A program made the translations under genes and the position numbers. Shown piece after piece: positions 54,727 through 63,922 of a stretch of DNA of 64,000 nt. Position 1 is the stretch's first letter. Every line of letters starts with the position of its first letter. Where the stretch lies: NCBI RefSeq assembly GCF_900167255.1, contig NZ_FUYB01000006.1, forward strand, positions 62,001 through 126,000, read 5' to 3'. Source of the DNA: Thiothrix eikelboomii. GTDB lineage: Bacteria; Pseudomonadota; Gammaproteobacteria; Thiotrichales; Thiotrichaceae. The notes under the pieces were generated by a model, which made no database searches, was not told the DNA's origin, and saw only the letters and a program-made list of their open reading frames with translations.

Positions 54727-55558
54727 CTTGATGATCCTGTTGAGACGTGGCAGTCTGTGCCTGCACGGCTTCTTCGAAATAATAAATGCCAACACCCGCC
54801 CGCATCCGTCCAGTTCCACCGGCGGTAGGGTTATGGTCACGATCATGTTGAGCCAACCAAGTATTGAATTTAACCAGCAAGGCCATCGCATCTTCGTTTA
54901 CTCGCTGTTTAAACTCGGGTAGCACTTCAAGGGGTAAGTTGTCATAACTGACTTTGCGTTGAAAATGGCGGTCATTGGTGGCACATAGCAGATTGTGATG
55001 AATGGTATTAATCAGTAGGGCTACATCCGTCGCCAAAATTGAGAGTTGCTCGGTTTCACTGCCTTGGGGAATATACGCATTCGTCACTAAACTCACCGTT
55101 TCATCATCGGCTTGGCTAACTACCCCCGTTTGCAACAGCTCGCGCAACATGGCGCGACTGGGCATATCGCCACTGTAACGCCCGACTAAAGCCTCAAAGC
55201 TAGGGCAAGAACCTTGCAAAGGTAAGACCCTAGGTTGACCTGTAGGGGTATTAAAATCTGGGTCATTCAACCACCCACCTAGCACGCGCACGCTACGGTT
55301 GTAACGCGCCAGATTGACTAATTGCTCTGCCTCATGTCGGCGTAATTGCGCGACTTCTTTGCGGGTTAGGCCGGTACTAATCGCAATCCGTGAGCTGGTC
55401 GCCTTTTCATTGGCTTGCATTAAAGCCGCCTCCGCTGTTTCTACATAAACTTTGCGTGCCAACAAACTGAACTCGCCAAAAGCTAAACCTTTACGATGCA
55501 GAATGCGTATCAGTGGACGCAGGATATGCAGAACAATTTGATGCAGGGTGGTATTCAT
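54716..55558 (-). CDS. DUF6502 family protein
   Basis: 280 residues, cytosolic. N-terminal LRPLIRILHRKGLAFGEFSLLARKVYVE and SSRIAISTGLTRKEVAQLRR look like a winged-helix module (about 40-110) that could bind nucleic acid; the rest is helical. The family has no known function, but it is often coded beside DUF5666 lipoproteins as here (from memory). Possibly a regulator of the lipoprotein gene. Confidence 0.75.
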   Translation of the reverse strand: MNTTLHQIVLHILRPLIRILHRKGLAFGEFSLLARKVYVETAEAALMQANEKATSSRIAISTGLTRKEVAQLRRHEAEQLVNLARYNRSVRVLGGWLNDPDFNTPTGQPRVLPLQGSCPSFEALVGRYSGDMPSRAMLRELLQTGVVSQADDETVSLVTNAYIPQGSETEQLSILATDVALLINTIHHNLLCATNDRHFQRKVSYDNLPLEVLPEFKQRVNEDAMALLVKFNTWLAQHDRDHNPTAGGTGRMRAGVGIYYFEEAVQAQTATSQQDHQDEV

Positions 55559-55602
55559 TTGTGGGAATTTATTCCCAAATTAACTATAATGCAATTAGAT
55601 AA

Positions 55603-56136
55603 ATGTCTCATAACAGGGATGGATGCAGCAGCATGTGGCGATTTCGCAGTCAGGAAGTATTTTTTGTGGTGCTGTTAATTATCATCACACTTTTAACCAC
55701 GAGTGACTTAATCAGTGATTACCTTGAAGGCACGGAAGCTTGGCACTTAAGCATTGAAGCCTTAGTGGTATTGATGTCAGTGGGAGGGATTGCTTATCTA
55801 CTGCAAGCTTTTATTAAGCGCCAACGTGAATTGGATGCAATTAAAGCTCAATTAGCTCAGACGAAGGATGATCTTTCAGAAGCACGCCAGCAGATTAGTG
55901 CTGCAGGGCAAGCGTATTCGCAAGTCATTCAAAAGCAATTTGAGACTTGGCAACTCACTCCAAGTGAAAAAGAAGTCGCCTCCTTATTACTGAAGGGATT
56001 GAGCTTTGATGAGATTGCTAATGTCCGCAATACCAAAGAAAAAACAGTCCGTCAGCAAGCAACCGCTATTTATCGGAAATCGGGTTTAAGTAGTCGCCAT
56101 GAATTTGCAGCGTGGTTTTTTGAAGATTTCTTGTAA
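55603..56136 (+). CDS. membrane-bound LuxR-type HTH regulator
   Basis: 177 residues from 55603; an internal ATG at 55633 (giving 167 residues) is about as likely. Two membrane helices (FFVVLLIIITLLTTSDLI and IEALVVLMSVGGIAYLL), a coiled coil (~75-110) and a C-terminal LuxR/GerE helix-turn-helix (~118-170: LTPSEKEVASLLLKGLSFDEIA). Such anchored regulators act at the membrane without a phosphorylated receiver. It lies divergent to the DUF6502 gene and 173 bp before the peroxidase operon, making those plausible targets. Confidence 0.85.
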   Translation: MSHNRDGCSSMWRFRSQEVFFVVLLIIITLLTTSDLISDYLEGTEAWHLSIEALVVLMSVGGIAYLLQAFIKRQRELDAIKAQLAQTKDDLSEARQQISAAGQAYSQVIQKQFETWQLTPSEKEVASLLLKGLSFDEIANVRNTKEKTVRQQATAIYRKSGLSSRHEFAAWFFEDFL

Positions 56137-56193
56137 GGTTTAAATGCTTGAGTAGGTCAACACGAGAGCTATCCTGAGCGCTCTGTACTGTTT

Positions 56194-56207
56194 TTGATTT
56201 TGATCAA
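56194..56207. promoter_or_regulatory. FNR/Anr-type binding site
   Basis: TTGAT-TTTG-ATCAA is a perfect FNR consensus (TTGATNNNNATCAA), centred 110 bases before the peroxidase start. Candidate -10 elements are TATAAC (56225-56230) and TATACT (56238-56243). Oxygen-responsive control of cytochrome c peroxidase by FNR/Anr is known in Pseudomonas and others. Confidence 0.7.
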
Positions 56208-56309
56208 TTATCACCCAATAAATCTATAACTCCGCACTATACTCCTATCAGTTAAAACAAAAATAACCGCTCTTTATTCAGGATATTTTACACGAGAAGG
56301 ATCTTAAGG

Positions 56310-57320
56310 ATGTTTACTCCACTGGATTGTGGTTGGGGACGGCAGCGCTTGCCAATATTCTCCGCTCATTTACTCTTGGGCTCCATGTTCTTCGCTGCAT
56401 CGGTGTCCGTGGCAGCTGAACCTTTAGTCGGTGAGCCGATCAGCCCGCTGCCCTCACTTGAATCCTTGCAGCTAGACCCTAAGAAAATCAAGCTAGGCGA
56501 GCGCTTATTTCAAGATACCCGCTTTTCTAAAGACAATAGTACAGCTTGTATCTCTTGTCATAGTTTAAGCAAAGGTGGAGCAGATGGGCGAAAAAATTCA
56601 ATCGGTGTTCGTCAACAAGTCGGGGTGATTAATGCGCCCAGTATTTTCAATAGTGGCATGAATTTTCGCCAGTTTTGGGATGGACGTTCGGACAGCTTGG
56701 AAGATCAAGTTGATAAGGTCGTCCATGATGCCCGTGAGCTGGATATGAATTGGGGCGACTTATTAACCATCTTGTCAACGGATGCCGCTTTAGTGGCTGA
56801 GTTCAAAGCTGTTTATCCCCAAGAAGGTTTGCAAGCAACGAGTATTCAAAATGCCTTGGCGAGTTATCAACGCTCGCTATTAACTCCTTCACGGTTTGAC
56901 CGTTACCTGTTGGGTGATGCTAAAGCTTTAGAAGAGGATGAGCTAAAGGGCTATCAATTATTTAAAGATTATGGCTGTGTTGCTTGCCATCAAGGTGTGA
57001 ATATTGGTGGGAATATGTTTCAGAAGTTTGGGGTTATGGACGATTATTTTGCCAAGCGAGGTGGGGTAAGTACCGCTGATTTGGGGCGTTTCAATGTGAC
57101 TCAGCAAGAAGCTGATAAGCATGTCTTTAAAGTACCCTCGTTGCGGAATGTCGCCTTGACTGCGCCGTATTTCCACGATGGCATGACCGATACTTTAGAC
57201 GCGGCGGTCGATGTGATGTTTCGCCATCAACTAGGGCGAACGGCTTCAGCGACGGATAAACGCCTGATTGTCAAATTCCTCACGAGCCTCAGCGGGGAAA
57301 CAACCGAGGTCAAGCCATGA
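56310..57320 (+). CDS. di-heme cytochrome c peroxidase
   Basis: 336 residues, MauG/CcpA family, exported (signal to about residue 36, VSVAA). Low-potential heme site C80-I-S-C83-H84 and high-potential site C223-V-A-C226-H227; FWDGRSDSLEDQ and TAPYFHDGMTDTL are the standard segments. It reduces hydrogen peroxide with electrons from small periplasmic cytochromes. Its stop overlaps the start of a sensor kinase gene by ATGA, unusual for this enzyme. A perfect FNR-type box is upstream. Confidence 0.93.
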   Translation: MFTPLDCGWGRQRLPIFSAHLLLGSMFFAASVSVAAEPLVGEPISPLPSLESLQLDPKKIKLGERLFQDTRFSKDNSTACISCHSLSKGGADGRKNSIGVRQQVGVINAPSIFNSGMNFRQFWDGRSDSLEDQVDKVVHDARELDMNWGDLLTILSTDAALVAEFKAVYPQEGLQATSIQNALASYQRSLLTPSRFDRYLLGDAKALEEDELKGYQLFKDYGCVACHQGVNIGGNMFQKFGVMDDYFAKRGGVSTADLGRFNVTQQEADKHVFKVPSLRNVALTAPYFHDGMTDTLDAAVDVMFRHQLGRTASATDKRLIVKFLTSLSGETTEVKP

Positions 57321-59197
57321 AGCGTATCTTGCGTAGGCTGTTGTTAGTCCTCGTCAGTGTCGGGCTAATTGCGATTTTATGGGCTTTGGTACAAAAAACT
57401 CAATCCATTGATACCACCGCTATTCAGCAGGTGAATAGCCAATTGCGTGAGTTGAAACAAGTCGATGCGACGTGGAATCTGGATATTTTGCGTTCCAAAA
57501 TGGGCATCAACAAAAACTATGATCAGGTGACCACACCTTTACAATGGTTGCAGAAAAATCAACCTGCTTTAATGGCAGCGGTTAACCAAGCGGATGCGAG
57601 TGGAATCAAACAAGCTGCCGATGAATTGCGCGCCGCTATCAATGATAAGATCAATTTGGTTGATCGTTTCAAAATGCAAAATGCGCTGTTAAAAAACTCC
57701 CTGCGCTTCTTACCGACCGCAGTCGGGCAACTCCGTGATCAAATTGTGGCAGTGACTTTATCGGATGCATCAATCGGGATTAATAATACCGGGCAGACCG
57801 CTACACCAAATGCATTTAGCTCCAACCTAACTAAGCTCGAGGCCACGGCGAATGAAATGCTCACCGAATTACTCAAATATAATCTTGCCCCGGATGAAGC
57901 GATTAAAACCCGTGTGGAAGGTTTACTGGATAACTTAGCAGCCCAACCCAGCACCAGTTACCCTGAACAGATTCAAGCGCAAGTCGATATGATCGTGAAT
58001 CATGCGCGTACCGTCTTAAAACAAAAAGAAAGTGAGGATCAGGTACTAGCTAGTATTGAACAAGTCCCGATTACGGCGCGGATTGATCAATTAGCAGCAC
58101 AGTTTGAGCAGAGCTTTGAGGCAGCTTTAAAAGAAAAAGAGCAGTGGCGAATCGCTTTAATCGCTTATTCGGCTGGTTTGCTATTGTTATTGGCTTTGGC
58201 GATGTTAGCGGTGTGGCGTAGTTATCGGTCTTTAGATCAAGCCAATGCTTTCTTAGAGCAGCGTGTTGCTGAGCGTACTCGTGATTTATCGGCTGCCTTG
58301 GCGAATTTGCGTGAATCCCAATTGCAATTAATTCAATCTGAAAAAATGGCCTCATTAGGGCAAATGGTGGCGGGGATTGCACATGAGATCAATACACCCT
58401 TAGCGTATGTGAAGGGCGGCTTGGAAATTCTCAGTGCACGGATGGAGGATGTCGATGCCCTTGTGAATGAAACCTCAGGTTTGATGAACTTAATGACGGA
58501 AGAACCTGCTGGCGATGAGGCAAGTCATGAGCAGCAGTTGGCCGAGCAATTTGCTACCGTGCAGGAAATCTCCAGTGCCTTTGTCGAGACGGAGGCCATC
58601 AGTGAGATCAATGGGCTGTTGGATGATGGCCTACATGGCATTGGGCAAATTGCAGAGATTGTCAGTAATTTGAAAGACTTTAGCCGCCTTGATCGTGCCA
58701 AGGTCGCTGAGTTTAATGTCAATGAGGGGATTGAGAGTACACTGAAGATTGCCCGTAATATTGTCAAACATCGGCGAATTGAGCAGCAGTTAGGTGCTGT
58801 ACCCTTGATTATGTGCTCCCCTTCGCAAATTAACCAAGTCTTGCTGAACTTGATCAATAATGCCTGCCAAGCGACGACGGAAGAAACGGGAGTCGTCACG
58901 ATTGTTACGCGCCCGACGGAGCAGGGGCTAGCCATTGAAGTCAAAGACAATGGTCAAGGTATCCATCCTGATCATTTATCTCAAATTTTTGATCCTTTTT
59001 TTACCACCAAAAAAGTTGGCGAGGGGACTGGTTTAGGTTTATCCATTGTCCAGCGGATCGTCAAAGAACATGGCGGCAAGATTACAGTTGATTCGGTGTT
59101 GGGTGTTGGCACTTGTTTTACTGTAGAGCTGCCTCGTGAGTATCAAGCCCATCGAGAGCAAGAACTCAGTGAACTTAATCAAGGAGGAATAACATGA
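57317..59197 (+). CDS. sensor histidine kinase with DAHL-type periplasmic domain
   Basis: 626 residues. Membrane helix 1 (6-27), a ~250-residue all-helical periplasmic domain (28-277) and helix 2 (279-299), then a coiled coil (~305-345), HisKA with His356 in MVAGIAHEINTPL, and HATPase with NLINNACQA, KDNGQGI, FDPFFTTK and GTGLGLSIV. The periplasmic stretch WNLDILRSKMGINKNYDQV fits the DAHL ligand-binding domain. Sandwiched by four-base overlaps between the peroxidase and a response regulator, so it is probably their signalling partner. Confidence 0.9.
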   Translation: MKRILRRLLLVLVSVGLIAILWALVQKTQSIDTTAIQQVNSQLRELKQVDATWNLDILRSKMGINKNYDQVTTPLQWLQKNQPALMAAVNQADASGIKQAADELRAAINDKINLVDRFKMQNALLKNSLRFLPTAVGQLRDQIVAVTLSDASIGINNTGQTATPNAFSSNLTKLEATANEMLTELLKYNLAPDEAIKTRVEGLLDNLAAQPSTSYPEQIQAQVDMIVNHARTVLKQKESEDQVLASIEQVPITARIDQLAAQFEQSFEAALKEKEQWRIALIAYSAGLLLLLALAMLAVWRSYRSLDQANAFLEQRVAERTRDLSAALANLRESQLQLIQSEKMASLGQMVAGIAHEINTPLAYVKGGLEILSARMEDVDALVNETSGLMNLMTEEPAGDEASHEQQLAEQFATVQEISSAFVETEAISEINGLLDDGLHGIGQIAEIVSNLKDFSRLDRAKVAEFNVNEGIESTLKIARNIVKHRRIEQQLGAVPLIMCSPSQINQVLLNLINNACQATTEETGVVTIVTRPTEQGLAIEVKDNGQGIHPDHLSQIFDPFFTTKKVGEGTGLGLSIVQRIVKEHGGKITVDSVLGVGTCFTVELPREYQAHREQELSELNQGGIT

Positions 59198-60297
59198 GCC
59201 AAGGTGCTCCATCCAATATTGTGCAATTAGCTCGGTTGCGGCGTTTATCACAGGAACACTCACAGACTGCTCCTAAGCCAAAAATCCTGTTCGTGGATGA
59301 CGAAGAGCGAATTTTGAATAGTTTGCGGGCGTTATTTCGGATGGAATATGAGGTCACCGTTACCACCGATGGTTATCACGCGGTTGAGTTACTCAAACGC
59401 CATCATTACCACTTGTTAGTGAGTGATCAACGGATGCCGATTATGCAAGGCGTCGAGCTGTTGCGCCAAGCTAAGGAGCATTCTCCACATACAGTACGCA
59501 TTTTGTTGACAGGATTTTCTGATCTAGCTGCCATTGTCGGTTCAGTGAATGAAGGGGAGGTTTATCGTTATATCTGCAAGCCGTGGGATAGCGAGGAATT
59601 ACGGGAGTTGATTGCTAGTGCAGTCAAAATTGGCTTGGATTTAGCTACCCTCGACCCGTTGCCAAAACCAGAATTAACAGAGGCTAGTCCATTCAAGCCA
59701 ACAACCGCAGCACCTAGCCTACCTGCTCAAACTCAAACTCAAACTCAAACTCAAACCAAACCTGAAAAAATACCGCATGAACCACTCACTTGGCCGGAAA
59801 ACCTCGCCTTATTATTTGTGGATCGTGAGCTGCAATTATTTGCCACTTTTCAAGAGTTAGGTAATCCACGCTCTCAAGTCTTGGCCGCGCGCACGCCTGA
59901 GGATGCTTTAGCTTTAATGGAACATCATGAGGTTGGGGTAATCGTTGCGAGTATTGATGGTATTGATCGCGATAATTTTGGTTTTCTCTGTTTACTGAAA
60001 AAAGAGCATCCCCATGTGGTGTCGTTGGCGGTTGCTCGCTTAGGCGATTCGGAAACGATTATTGATTTGGTGAATTCAGCACGGGTGTTTCGAGTGATTT
60101 TTCACCCCTTGCGCCCTAAGGTATTACAACATCATTTAGAGGCTGCGATTAAACAAGTGGATCAATTCCGTGCTCAGCCTACTTTGCTTAAGGTGCAAGC
60201 GGCGAAGGACATCGCCCCGACGAGTTCGGTGCTGACTAATCTGAGTGTTCGGATCAAAACTCGTTTAAGCTCGATTAAAAGCTTTTTCCGGCGTTGA
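59194..60297 (+). CDS. response regulator with one active and one degenerate receiver
   Basis: 367 residues. The first receiver (~29-145) is complete: Asp35/Asp36, phospho-acceptor Asp78 (VSDQRMP), Thr in ILLTGFSD and Lys in YICKPW. A linker contains QTQTQTQTQT. The second domain (~205-335) has the receiver fold (LALLFVDRELQLFATFQELG) but no acceptor Asp (VIVASIDG) and FHPLRP in place of the Lys. No DNA-binding or enzymatic output domain is seen, so output must be through protein contacts. Coupled to the kinase by ATGA. Confidence 0.88.
   Translation: MSQGAPSNIVQLARLRRLSQEHSQTAPKPKILFVDDEERILNSLRALFRMEYEVTVTTDGYHAVELLKRHHYHLLVSDQRMPIMQGVELLRQAKEHSPHTVRILLTGFSDLAAIVGSVNEGEVYRYICKPWDSEELRELIASAVKIGLDLATLDPLPKPELTEASPFKPTTAAPSLPAQTQTQTQTQTKPEKIPHEPLTWPENLALLFVDRELQLFATFQELGNPRSQVLAARTPEDALALMEHHEVGVIVASIDGIDRDNFGFLCLLKKEHPHVVSLAVARLGDSETIIDLVNSARVFRVIFHPLRPKVLQHHLEAAIKQVDQFRAQPTLLKVQAAKDIAPTSSVLTNLSVRIKTRLSSIKSFFRR
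59726..59755 (+). repeat. CTCAAA hexanucleotide repeat, five copies
   Basis: Five perfect CTCAAA units inside the response-regulator linker, encoding the Gln-Thr alternation. Slippage by whole units would keep the frame and only change linker length. Confidence 0.85.
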
Positions 60298-60378
60298 GCT
60301 AAAGCTAGGGCTTTGAATTGGCTGGCTGATGACTAAAGTAATCAAGGTGATAAGTAGGCTAGAACCTTGTTAGTTTGC

Positions 60379-62019
60379 TTAGAACTCAGCGCCTGTTCCT
60401 ACTAAAATTTGATACTTATCTATTTTCCCATGGGTCGAGAAGGGAACTGCTAGATCCACATGAATGATTTTTCCGCTACTTGCGCGGGTGGGCATTAGGC
60501 GTAAACCAATCCCAGCATCACCAAACCACTGCGCTTTTTGCCCATTGCCCCAGATCGTACCCGCATCCACAAAGACGGCTGCACCGAGTTTAATTAAACC
60601 TAAGGGGGTTTGTTTAAAATAAAAGCGCCGCTCAGCATTGACGAGGGCACTCTGTTCGCCAGAGCGATAACCTGCCGGATAACCCCTTAAGCCCTGATCA
60701 CCCCCTAATAACAATTGCTCACCCGGTTGAAGGTTATCGGCCGTGTGTAGTTCACCGCTTAGATGCCAACTAGCCTGAGCCGAGCTGTATAAATTCCATT
60801 CGGCACTGAGCTTAGCGCGTAAACCCCGATAAGGGCCATCCCCGAACCAAGCCGTGGCATCAGCGGTGACTAAACTGATTTGATTGTTGGCAGGGCTATA
60901 ACCTTTGCTGTAGTGGGTCAATAGTTTGAAATAGCTAGCATCTGAACCAAAGTTTGGATGCAACACACCCGCTTGAATTAAAAATTGATGGCCGAGTGCA
61001 ATATCTTCAGTGCGCCCCATCGTCTTAAAGTTTTCACGTTTAGTGAAATGGTCTTCAATCAGCTCATAGCTAAGCCAAGGATAAGCTTGTTGCACGGCGG
61101 GGGGCGTGATGGGCGCAGTGTCAGTCGCAAAATAACTGCGGTTTTCTTGTTGCCAGCCAAACCGATAACGCTCCGTCAATTGAGGTGATTTCGTTTTTGA
61201 CCAGCCATAGAAAATCGCAGCCTGTTGATTGGCTACCCCGATTTTTTGTGTGACGACACCCGCTGTGTAATAAGGTACTTGCTGGCGCAAACGAGTGCTT
61301 TCAAATCCCCAAGCATTTTGCTCAGCTAATTTATAAAAAGGTAGGCCGATACTGAGTTGATGACCTTTGCCATCGCTATTATTTTGTAGGCCAAGGGCTA
61401 ATTGATAACGACTGCCCAGTACTTGAGGGTCGTTATAACTCAATTTGGTTTGATTACGCTGCGCATCCTGTTTAAAACTAAGACTGAGCTCTTTGCCTAA
61501 ACCTAACAGATTATGCTCTTCAAGACTAAAGCTTTTAGAGTTTTCTCCACCAGAACGCCCAAAAGACACAGCAGGAGCTAAAGTCCAGTTATCGGTGGTG
61601 GTAACTCGCAGTTCCACTTGTTTAGCGCAAACCCGTTCTAGGGTAATCTGTACATCTTTCAGATGCTTACGGCTACGCAATAAACGTTCAGATTCGGCGA
61701 TCAGTGCTAGATCGAATGGATCACCGGTTTTCACCAGTAAAGTTTGAGCAATGACTTGATCTTGAGTTTTGCTATGTAGTTGATTGGTAAGATGATGATA
61801 CCAGTGATTTTCTTTGGGTAACTGCGGATTAAAAATATTACCCGCCTCAATGTGAATAGCACCGACTTTTAAATCACTCGCCCTCTCATCGGCTGCTTGC
61901 CATGCACGACAAGGCAACTCATTAGCCTGACTGAGCGTAAAGCTAAAGCTAGACAACAGCCAAACACCCAGCGCAACACGTGCCTTTAGCACGAGATTAT
62001 GGTTTTTTTTGTAAGGCAT
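60379..62019 (-). CDS. Omp85/BamA-superfamily outer membrane protein
   Basis: 546 residues. Signal peptide (to about residue 32, QANE), one or two POTRA-like segments (~50-150: VKTGDPFDLALIAESERLLRSRKHLKDVQI) and a C-terminal 16-strand-type barrel (~165-546) with the lid-loop motif GGDQGLRGYPAGY and terminal aromatic GTGAEF. Shorter than BamA and not a full TamA. Its stop region overlaps the start of... its own start overlaps the end of the LtaS-like gene by 23 bases, so the two are one operon. May insert or export a surface protein. Confidence 0.85.
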   Translation of the reverse strand: MPYKKNHNLVLKARVALGVWLLSSFSFTLSQANELPCRAWQAADERASDLKVGAIHIEAGNIFNPQLPKENHWYHHLTNQLHSKTQDQVIAQTLLVKTGDPFDLALIAESERLLRSRKHLKDVQITLERVCAKQVELRVTTTDNWTLAPAVSFGRSGGENSKSFSLEEHNLLGLGKELSLSFKQDAQRNQTKLSYNDPQVLGSRYQLALGLQNNSDGKGHQLSIGLPFYKLAEQNAWGFESTRLRQQVPYYTAGVVTQKIGVANQQAAIFYGWSKTKSPQLTERYRFGWQQENRSYFATDTAPITPPAVQQAYPWLSYELIEDHFTKRENFKTMGRTEDIALGHQFLIQAGVLHPNFGSDASYFKLLTHYSKGYSPANNQISLVTADATAWFGDGPYRGLRAKLSAEWNLYSSAQASWHLSGELHTADNLQPGEQLLLGGDQGLRGYPAGYRSGEQSALVNAERRFYFKQTPLGLIKLGAAVFVDAGTIWGNGQKAQWFGDAGIGLRLMPTRASSGKIIHVDLAVPFSTHGKIDKYQILVGTGAEF

Positions 62020-63922
62020 TCAGGCGGGCTGCTGCGGTTTGATAATAGGCAATCGCTTCATCTGTTGTGGTGGGTTCGGCTGGAAGTGCTTGGCCTGTTT
62101 TAGCATCAATGACTTGGGTGGTTTGCTTTGGCATTAATTCAATGACCTTACCATTTTTCAAATAACCCACTGTTAAATAATTTGCCATAAAAGCGCGTTG
62201 ATGTTGCTTAGCCGCCAAGCGAATATCCTGCCCATAAAATTCGGAAACATAGGCAAGATTCAATAAGCCTAAAATAGTCGGTGCTACATCAATTTGTGAG
62301 GCTAAATCATCAAACTGTTGTGGCTGAATCCAAGCGGGGGCATAAATAATCATGGGAATCCGATAGTTTTCTGGCGGTAAATCGGTGCGCCCGCGTCCAT
62401 GAGAAGTGTGATCAGCCACGAAGACAAACAACGTATCTTTAAACCAAGGTTGTTGACTTGCTTCGCGCATAAAATTACCGATTGCCCAATCGGTGTATTT
62501 TACCGCACCCTCGCGCCCACTACCAGACGGAATATCAATGCGCCCTTCGGGATAAGTGAAGGGGCGATGATTCGAAGTGGTCATAATATGCGCGAAAACT
62601 TTTTGCCCCTGTGCGGTTTGTTGATTGATCACGCCAATCGCATGGTGCAAAATATCTTCATCAGCAATGCCCCAGATAGTTTCATGATGAATATCGGCTG
62701 GTGCAACATCAGTACGGTCAATCACTTGATAGCCATTGCCCGTAAAGAAATTTTCCATATTATCAAAATAGCTATAGCCACCATAAATATAGAAAGGTGC
62801 ATAACCGTTTTGCTTTAAAACTCCGCCTAAACTTTGTAAGCCAGTATTATGTTGGCGGGCAGGAACTGCATGGCCGGGGGTGGGTGGAATAGCTAAAGTG
62901 ATGGCCTCTAAGCCCCGCACGGTACGTAAACCGGTGGCATACAATTGATTAAAGCGTAGGCCTGCTTGGGCTAAACGATCCAAATTCGGTGTTAATCCAG
63001 CTTTGCCACCGAAGGACTCAACAAAATCAGCCCCTAAGCTTTCAATAGAAATGAGCACCACATGCTTGTCTAAAGTGGCAGCCGTTGGCTGAACCCGGTG
63101 TGCTGTGGGCATAGGGTTGGGTTCAAACTTGAGTTCAGGCTGGCCTTGATGAAAAGCGTGTTGTAACAGTTGGTTGGCTTGCGCAGTGGTTAGGGTTTTG
63201 TAAAATTTAAAATAATCCAGATCATTATTGCGAAAAGCACGCATAAACTCATAATAGCCATTGCTCGCTAGCTCTCGTTCAGCGGGGCGTGTAAAACTAT
63301 CGCGCCAATGGTCATTCACCAAGAAAAAGCTCAAAACGGGTAGGCATAAGAACAGTAAACTCATCAACAGGCGTTTAGGCAAAGAACCACCATCAGCACT
63401 AGCGGCACGCCAAAACGGTGGATACACCCACCACAATAAGCCTAAAGCAACGACTCCTAGCCCGAGTAATAATCCAGTCACCGGATAGGATTGCCAAATA
63501 TTGCCTAAGACTTCACGGGTATAGATCAGATAATCGACTGCTATAAAGTTAAAGCGGGAAGAAAACTCGTTCCAGAAGGTTGCCTCTGCCAGTGCGGTGA
63601 ATAAAAAGCCAAAAACTGCTAAACCTAATAAACCTGTAGCCAGTACAGCATGTAACCAGCGTCGTTTCGGGCCATTGCCCAAGACTAAAGCCAGGAGCAG
63701 AAACGGGATGAGGATATAAAAGCCTGTATTTAAATCATAAATGAAACCCGCCCATAAAATGGGAAGTAACCCACTCAGGGTGAAATAACTAGGGTCGCCC
63801 TCAAAAATCATCAACCCCACACGGGTGACAAAATTAATCAGTAAAAACAGCCCCAGTACCCACAGATAGGCATGATAGCGCGGTGGAATAAAACGAGAGT
63901 GTAAATTATTGCTTAGAATCAT
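61997..63922 (-). CDS. LtaS-like sulfatase-superfamily phosphoglycerol transferase
   Basis: 641 residues: five N-terminal membrane helices (~18-205), then an alkaline-phosphatase-fold domain (~280-610). Metal/catalytic residues: Glu294 (ISIESLGADF), nucleophile Thr334 (TGLRTVRGLEA) and FVADHTSHG. SSRFNFIAVDYLIYTREV is typical of the Gram-negative LTA-synthase-like family, relatives of OpgB/MdoB and of phosphoethanolamine transferases. Likely modifies periplasmic glucans or lipids with phosphoglycerol. A small hairpin CCTGATCG/CGGTCAGG lies upstream at 63940-63960. The ribosome binding site is weak. Confidence 0.9.
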   Translation of the reverse strand: MILSNNLHSRFIPPRYHAYLWVLGLFLLINFVTRVGLMIFEGDPSYFTLSGLLPILWAGFIYDLNTGFYILIPFLLLALVLGNGPKRRWLHAVLATGLLGLAVFGFLFTALAEATFWNEFSSRFNFIAVDYLIYTREVLGNIWQSYPVTGLLLGLGVVALGLLWWVYPPFWRAASADGGSLPKRLLMSLLFLCLPVLSFFLVNDHWRDSFTRPAERELASNGYYEFMRAFRNNDLDYFKFYKTLTTAQANQLLQHAFHQGQPELKFEPNPMPTAHRVQPTAATLDKHVVLISIESLGADFVESFGGKAGLTPNLDRLAQAGLRFNQLYATGLRTVRGLEAITLAIPPTPGHAVPARQHNTGLQSLGGVLKQNGYAPFYIYGGYSYFDNMENFFTGNGYQVIDRTDVAPADIHHETIWGIADEDILHHAIGVINQQTAQGQKVFAHIMTTSNHRPFTYPEGRIDIPSGSGREGAVKYTDWAIGNFMREASQQPWFKDTLFVFVADHTSHGRGRTDLPPENYRIPMIIYAPAWIQPQQFDDLASQIDVAPTILGLLNLAYVSEFYGQDIRLAAKQHQRAFMANYLTVGYLKNGKVIELMPKQTTQVIDAKTGQALPAEPTTTDEAIAYYQTAAARLNALQKKP

